From positions 1-64,000 of the forward strand of contig WPIF01000013.1 in NCBI GenBank assembly GCA_009773185.1: a stretch of DNA of 64,000 nt. Direction: 5' to 3'. A program made the translations under genes and the position numbers. Under the pieces are notes generated by a model. It was given only the letters and a program-made list of their open reading frames with translations. It was not told the DNA's origin and did not search any database. This stretch comes from Nitrospirota bacterium. Lineage in GTDB: Bacteria > Nitrospirota > Thermodesulfovibrionia > Thermodesulfovibrionales > UBA1546. Positions 60,493 through 64,000 of this stretch are shown here, in pieces. Positions within the stretch are counted from its first letter, which is position 1, and every line of letters starts with the position of its first letter.

Positions 60493-60527
60493 CAATTATA
60501 TAAAATAGTATTACCAAGGAGGCATAA

Positions 60528-60803
60528 ATGCCGGTTGCAAAACTCGGGATAAGCTTTCCAACAGAACTCGTTGAAGAAATAGACAAAATATCCAAAGGCT
60601 TGAAAAAGAGCAGGAGCGAAGTTGTCAGAGATGCTATAACCAGAATGATTAATGATTATAAAAAGCAGCAGGCTGTTGAGAAAGCCGGAAAAATTTATAA
60701 GGCGATAGAAGAAGACGACAAGCGCCTTGCAGAAGATTTTTTAAGTATCTGCGCCGAGCCTGTCGCAAAATATAAAACTGTAAAAAAATCAAAAAACAAG
60801 TGA
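60528..60803 (+). CDS. CopG/ribbon-helix-helix antitoxin
   Basis: A 91-residue DNA-binding antitoxin: PVAKLGISFPTELVEEIDKISKGLKKSRSEVVRDAI is a ribbon-helix-helix, followed by a helical, charged C-terminus that probably binds MazF. AAGGAGG precedes the ATG. It overlaps the toxin gene by four nt (GTGA). Confidence 0.85.
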   Translation: MPVAKLGISFPTELVEEIDKISKGLKKSRSEVVRDAITRMINDYKKQQAVEKAGKIYKAIEEDDKRLAEDFLSICAEPVAKYKTVKKSKNK

Positions 60804-61159
60804 AACAACCCAGGAGAGGCGAGATATATTTTCTTGATTTCAGCCCTTCAAAGGGCAAAGAAATAAGAGGCCCCCATCCGGCCCTTGTCATTCAAAATGA
60901 TGTCGGCAATAAAGCCGGAGGCCTTACAATAGTTGCGGCAATAACAAGTAATCTCAAAGTCGCTAATCTTCCGGTTGGCATATTGATAAAACCAAAAGAA
61001 AGCGGGCTCCCCCATGAATCCGTTATTCACCTTGGGCAGATATATACCATTGATAAAGAGAGGCTTGAAAATCTTGCCGGCGCACTTCCCGAGCATAAAA
61101 TGACAGAAGTTGATAAGGCGATAAAAATAAGCCTTGGATTGAAAGAGTTTTGGGAATAA
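60800..61159 (+). CDS. MazF/PemK-type mRNA interferase toxin
   Basis: A 119-residue endoribonuclease of the MazF fold: RRGEIYFLDFSPSKGKEIRGPHPALVIQND with the catalytic Arg near 28, AITSN, GLPHESVIHLGQIYTIDKERL. It would cut mRNA at short sequences when freed from its antitoxin. GTG start at 60800. Confidence 0.9.
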   Translation: MKQPRRGEIYFLDFSPSKGKEIRGPHPALVIQNDVGNKAGGLTIVAAITSNLKVANLPVGILIKPKESGLPHESVIHLGQIYTIDKERLENLAGALPEHKMTEVDKAIKISLGLKEFWE

Positions 61160-61191
61160 GATGTTTTTGGTGCAGAGGCTGGGGGAAAAAA

Positions 61192-61452
61192 TTATGGTTT
61201 TCTCAAGACATCGTCATGAGGGCCGATTCGTCTGAAAAGATAATGGTCTTCATGCATTTCAAAAGTAAAGCGATAAAACATGGTAATACTTCCTTCCCAT
61301 CTGTTTTCATGCCCCTGCATTTTCTTAACCCTTAAAGACGGATGGTTAATATTCTGCATGAAGATTCTTAATTTGTTTTCAAATATCTTTTGTATATGAG
61401 AAGGCAATTGCTGATAGTCTTTCTTGAAAGAATCGGTCCTGACTATCTTCAT
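61192..61452 (-). CDS. RelE/YafQ-type toxin
   Basis: An 86-residue RelE-superfamily toxin: MKIVRTDSFKKDYQQLPSHIQKIFENKL, LRVKKMQG, RWEGSITMFYRFTFEM, and a final FRRIGPHDDVLR. Ribosome-dependent mRNA cleavage is typical of the group. It overlaps its antitoxin gene by four nt and converges on the mazF gene with a 32-nt gap. Confidence 0.78.
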   Translation of the reverse strand: MKIVRTDSFKKDYQQLPSHIQKIFENKLRIFMQNINHPSLRVKKMQGHENRWEGSITMFYRFTFEMHEDHYLFRRIGPHDDVLRKP

Positions 61453-61712
61453 GCCTTGAGGTCAGCAAGAAAATCATCTACAGAGGAGAAACCTTTAACT
61501 TTCCCGGATTTAATCTCAACATCGGCCTCTTTTTCAGCCCTCTTCCAGTCAAAGTCCTTAAAATAAGGCGGAAGGGTTATGGCATATTCCAAAAGCTTGC
61601 ATACTGCTTTCTTGGCGTCAGAAATATGAGCCTTCTTTCTAAAGTCAGTTATTTCTTCATATAGCTCATCAGGAATCTCCAGTGTTATCTTATGCCCAGC
61701 TTTCATTTGCAA
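61449..61712 (-). CDS. Ribbon-helix-helix-like antitoxin
   Basis: An 87-residue protein: KITLEIPDELYEEITDFRKKAHISDAKKAVCKLLEYAI at the start resembles a ribbon-helix-helix, with an acidic C-terminal part (EADVEIKSGKVKGFSSVDDFLADL) likely to cover the RelE-type toxin. AAGGGGG precedes the ATG by seven nt. Confidence 0.75.
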   Translation of the reverse strand: MQMKAGHKITLEIPDELYEEITDFRKKAHISDAKKAVCKLLEYAITLPPYFKDFDWKRAEKEADVEIKSGKVKGFSSVDDFLADLKA

Positions 61713-61836
61713 CCCCCTTTTTTGTATTTAAGACTATCATGGAAAGGCAGCTTTTTTCAATCTTTTGTATAATTTGAGTAGTGAGGCGGGGGAGAGGATG
61801 GGGGAGAAGGTTTTTACCTTTTAAATCTTTAAAATT

Positions 61837-62067
61837 TCAGGAGGCTGCAAGTTCAGCTTTGACCGGAAGAGTTTTGACGTCTTTTGCATCTCTAAACCAC
61901 TTTCTGAAATTCAAGACCGAAAATCCAACCACTTCACCGCTAACAGGATTAACCCTGAGAAAAAAGTCATCTTCTATTTCTTTAGAAACAGCTTTTTCAG
62001 CGGCGCCTATTGAAATGTCAAGAATGTCACCCTCATCATCATAAGCCATCCTTATTTCTTTTCCCAT
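61837..62067 (-). CDS. DUF2283 family protein
   Basis: A 76-residue DUF2283 protein: MAYDDEGDILDISIGAAEKAVSKEIEDDFFLRVNPVSGEVVGFSVLNF is the characteristic motif set. Members commonly act as partners of small toxin-like proteins. It overlaps the upstream gene by 16 nt, and may be the antitoxin half of the pair. Confidence 0.78.
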   Translation of the reverse strand: MGKEIRMAYDDEGDILDISIGAAEKAVSKEIEDDFFLRVNPVSGEVVGFSVLNFRKWFRDAKDVKTLPVKAELAAS

Positions 62068-62357
62068 ATGGTTTCTCCTTTCTTTATTATATCAGTAATA
62101 TAACAGGTAAGGATAAATGAACGCAAACCTGTCTTGGCAGCTACAAGCAAATATTTTCCATCAAAAAGGTCACCATAAAACTTATAGTAAAGCAATACTT
62201 CCGCATCCCTTTTACTTTTCTTTACGTAGTCAGGCAATAACAAAACCTCCTGTACTTTTCCCTTATAAGGCTCAACTTCAGGATGTTCTCTGGTAATATG
62301 AGACCATCTCTCGTCAGTAAGCTCAATTGCATTGTTAAAAATATCTTTTATTAACAT
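62052..62357 (-). CDS. Small nuclease-like protein paired with DUF2283
   Basis: A 101-residue protein: IELTDERWSHITREHPEVEPYKGKVQEVLLLPDYVKKSKRDAEVLLYYKFYG ... LLVAAKTGLRSFILTCYITDIIKKG. The pattern (His in HITREHPE, then a strand pair and a Thr/Tyr-rich end) resembles the phage-type Barnase/EndoU/ColicinE5-RelE-like nuclease group. Together with DUF2283 it forms a likely toxin-antitoxin pair; biochemical activity is inferred. Confidence 0.65.
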   Translation of the reverse strand: MLIKDIFNNAIELTDERWSHITREHPEVEPYKGKVQEVLLLPDYVKKSKRDAEVLLYYKFYGDLFDGKYLLVAAKTGLRSFILTCYITDIIKKGETIWEKK

Positions 62358-62568
62358 AATATTTTTTACTTTTAAGGCGCTGGTAAGACATTATATCATA
62401 TTGGAGATTGCCGGGAGGTGAGATAAAAGCGGATTGAGGGAGAGGATGGGGAGGGAGAAAATAGAACCCCTGTCCTGAGAAAAAATTATGTATTTACCGC
62501 TTATTGCTGCATGATATTAAATGAACTTTGAAGGCACGACTCTCAACTTTCTCTCAAGTCATAATATC

Positions 62569-62638
62569 TGTCATGCCCGAAGTTCTTAATCGGGCATCCA
62601 ATATTTTTCTCTGGATTCCCGCCTGCACGGGAATGACA
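62569..62638. repeat. REP-like element with inverted ends
   Basis: TGTCATGCCCG at 62569-62579 and CGGGAATGACA at 62628-62638 are complementary at 10 of 11 positions. Inner arms TCCAATA and CTGGATTCCCG lie between. It is related to the element at 24911-24935. Confidence 0.65.
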
Positions 62639-62703
62639 AAATGTGAGGCTTTACTAATGAACTCCTTAGTATGTTCAGGGCAATGTGCTCTTCATTAATG
62701 GAC

Positions 62704-62730
62704 GCTTCCGCCGGAAGCACACATTTTTTG
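62704..62730 (+). terminator. Short hairpin with T run
   Basis: GCTTCC/GGAAGC around a three-nt loop at 62704-62718, followed by ACACA and six Ts. It looks like an intrinsic terminator, but no gene ends near on this strand. Confidence 0.35.
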
Positions 62731-62769
62731 TTATAATCCAAAATAACCCGCTACCTTATTTTCCCCTCT

Positions 62770-62877
62770 GTTGTCAGAGAAGTCTGCAAGTATTATAATG
62801 AAGCAGGGTGAATTATTACAGATGTAAGCGTTGGAAAAGAAGTCGCTGTTGAGGCAGCCGATAGCGAGAGCCTATAA
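62770..62877 (+). pseudogene. Possible coding relic
   Basis: Read in one frame this encodes VVREVCKYYNEAG, a stop, then IITDVSVGKEVAVEAADSESL and a stop. The second half looks protein-like and lacks a start codon. It could be the remains of a small accessory gene. Confidence 0.25.
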
Positions 62878-62929
62878 ATAGAAAGTTGGTATAATCATAA
62901 GTTATGTGCATGAATAGGAGGTATTCTTA

Positions 62930-63214
62930 ATGCTCGAATGGCTTGGTTTCGTATATGGAATTGCGAAAGATTTAAAGGACTATCTTGAGTATGAAGAAGA
63001 AAATAAATTAGTTGACCAAAGTTGGCCAACAAAATCAAGCTTCGATGAAAAATGGAAAGAGAAAGGCTATAAACTTAGGTGGTCACGTCCCGATAAAATT
63101 GAATCGAGACGTCTTGACGGTTGGGAGATTCTTTATGAGGTTGACAAAATAAAGCGTGTGCGGCGACGTATAGTATTAAGGGACGGCATGGTACTAATTG
63201 GTAAAATACTCTAA
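62930..63214 (+). CDS. Hypothetical 94-residue basic protein
   Basis: A charged, likely cytosolic protein: MLEWLGFVYGIAKDLKDYLEYEEENKLVDQSWPTKSSFDEKW, then many Arg/Lys with Trp residues. A good ATAGGAGG Shine-Dalgarno lies eight nt before the ATG. I recognise no family. It stands alone in a stretch rich in repeats. Confidence 0.6.
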   Translation: MLEWLGFVYGIAKDLKDYLEYEEENKLVDQSWPTKSSFDEKWKEKGYKLRWSRPDKIESRRLDGWEILYEVDKIKRVRRRIVLRDGMVLIGKIL

Positions 63215-63319
63215 TTTTCCCGTAATAGGATAAAATGTGCCTGATTTTTTTATTCTGCCTTCGAAAGGCTACAGCCCATCATCGATTTCTGAAGTGGTTT
63301 TGATTATAATTAAAAAACG

Positions 63320-63703
63320 ATGCGTACAATATTTGAATTGCTATCAACTGTTTTTTATGGCTGGCTGATACTCTCCATAGCCATTTGGGTATTCTGGATA
63401 TTCTATCCTCACAAAAGAGACAATATCCCCGACAAGATTGACACTTTAATTGTGATTGGTGCAGCACTTGGCGTTATCTCATTTTGCATAAAAGGTTTTT
63501 ATGAAATACTATATTTTATTCCGTCCTGGCTTGGGTTCGATGCTGAGGACGGGGGTTTTGAGACCCTCAGAAGTTCGTTATCCAGCTTTCTCGGCCTTTG
63601 TGCCAGTGCATACATAATCTGGCTTATAGTTGATAGGGAAAAAGTTCTTCAGGAAAACAAAAAACTTCGAGATAAACTTAGGCATGACGATAAGGAAGAA
63701 TAG
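63320..63703 (+). CDS. Small membrane protein with coiled-coil tail
   Basis: 127 residues with three hydrophobic helices (LLSTVFYGWLILSIAIWVFWIFY, LIVIGAALGVISFCI, LCASAYIIWLIV) and a C-terminal coil (REKVLQENKKLRDKLRHDDKEE). No family recognised. The ATG lacks a strong Shine-Dalgarno. It starts a short run with the next, partial gene, which begins 10 nt after its stop codon. Confidence 0.6.
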   Translation: MRTIFELLSTVFYGWLILSIAIWVFWIFYPHKRDNIPDKIDTLIVIGAALGVISFCIKGFYEILYFIPSWLGFDAEDGGFETLRSSLSSFLGLCASAYIIWLIVDREKVLQENKKLRDKLRHDDKEE

Positions 63704-63713
63704 CTAACTCGCC

Positions 63714-64000
63714 ATGAGAAATTTTTCAACAATAGCAAGAAGCATCTCAGCAGTTTTGTTATTTTTGGCGTTTGGCGATCATCCTTATGGTTATTATCAA
63801 TTGCTTCGATGGGTAACCTGCGGCACATCTACTTATTCTGCATTTATTGCACACTCAATCGGCAAAAAGTTTTGGATTTGGGTCTTTGGAATTACCGCTT
63901 TGCTTTTTAATCCGCTCATCCCGTTTCATCTCAGCAGAGATATATGGAGCATAATAGATGTTGCTGTAGGGATTTTGTTTTTGGTTTCTATTTTCACAGT
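63714..64000 (+). CDS. DUF6804-like membrane protein (partial, runs off the window)
   Basis: Open from ATG 63714 to the window end (95 codons seen). The product has about three membrane helices and the pattern DHPYGYYQLLRWVTCGTSTYSAFIAHSIGK ... FGITALLFNPLIPFHLSRDIWSIIDVAVGILFLV, which matches the small DUF6804 family in general form. It begins 10 nt after the stop codon of the preceding gene. Function unknown. Confidence 0.65.
   Translation, partial: MRNFSTIARSISAVLLFLAFGDHPYGYYQLLRWVTCGTSTYSAFIAHSIGKKFWIWVFGITALLFNPLIPFHLSRDIWSIIDVAVGILFLVSIFT

Larger units (their letters stand above)
62358..62929. other. 570-bp gene-poor stretch
   Basis: Holds a REP-like inverted repeat (62569-62638), a small hairpin with T run (62704-62730), a possible coding relic (62770-62877) and a TATAAT-type box at about 62890. 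No complete gene is visible. Confidence 0.5.

Noticed and set aside
61779-62456. Shared GGGAGAGGATGGGG at about 61788 and 62434
   Set aside because: Short and purine-rich; could be chance or an old repeat remnant, not enough to call.

Overview
The window looks like a chromosomal segment of an uncultured, diderm, anaerobically respiring bacterium. A complete Tol-Pal system shows the outer membrane. A 13-haem cytochrome c, a b-type cytochrome, a polyferredoxin-like membrane protein, APS kinase, nickel/cobalt uptake and a secreted protein with a FIMAH-like tail fit a member of Nitrospirota (Thermodesulfovibrionia-like) or a deltaproteobacterial relative. The phylum is an inference from gene content. 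No rRNA, transposase gene, prophage or CRISPR array is visible; one tRNA (Val, CAC) is present.

Layout. 0.2-6.3 kb: an exported OB-fold-like protein, UvrA, a tiny Cys-rich protein, two oligopeptide ABC permeases and LeuD. 6.4-8.9 kb: a toxin-like island (TumE-type pair, DUF2971, Fic with an overlapping antitoxin frame) between leuD and leuB. 10-14 kb (-): lemA, an M48 peptidase fusion, cysC and a polyferredoxin membrane protein. 14.2-17.8 kb: DUF1015, gap, pgk. 18-23.3 kb (-): a TPR protein and the operon tolQ-tolR-tolA-tolB-pal-cpoB. 23.4-29.5 kb (-): guaA, ispA, dxs, tlyA and an unknown gene. 29.6-35.2 kb: accessory genes (RelE module, metallo-hydrolase, HExxH protein, frameshifted WYL regulator, DUF4143 ATPase). 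35.2-38.8 kb: nikR and a CbiMNQO-type metal transporter whose ATPase has a His-rich tail. 39-46 kb: cysK, TPR proteins, Slt transglycosylase, ZapB-like and ZapA. 46-50 kb: a surface protein and a TMTC-like membrane TPR protein. 50-56 kb (-): cytochrome operon with a two-component system whose sensor carries a CxxCH motif, then a DUF433/DUF5615 pair. 56-60.4 kb: membrane protein, M56 peptidase, NtrC-type regulator, cardiolipin synthase. 60.5-64 kb: a row of toxin-antitoxin pairs and small membrane proteins.

The most unusual feature is a family of dispersed seven-nucleotide tandem arrays. Units differ from locus to locus but the period is always 7. Arrays often come as two blocks of opposite polarity around a short spacer. 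They lie in frame inside conserved or essential genes (uvrA, dxs, guaA, tolB, cbiM, cbiQ, slt, the DUF1015 gene and the TMTC-like gene) and also between genes. In tolB they encode the signal-peptide core. In cbiM and cbiQ a second, GC-rich palindromic module is nested inside the arrays. A second dispersed element (two copies, about 110-125 bp) has end sequences that differ between copies yet stay self-complementary. Several genes, including uvrA, dppB, slt, guaA and the DUF4143 ATPase gene, have a -10 box 5-8 nt before the start codon and no Shine-Dalgarno, which suggests leaderless transcripts alongside ordinary ones.
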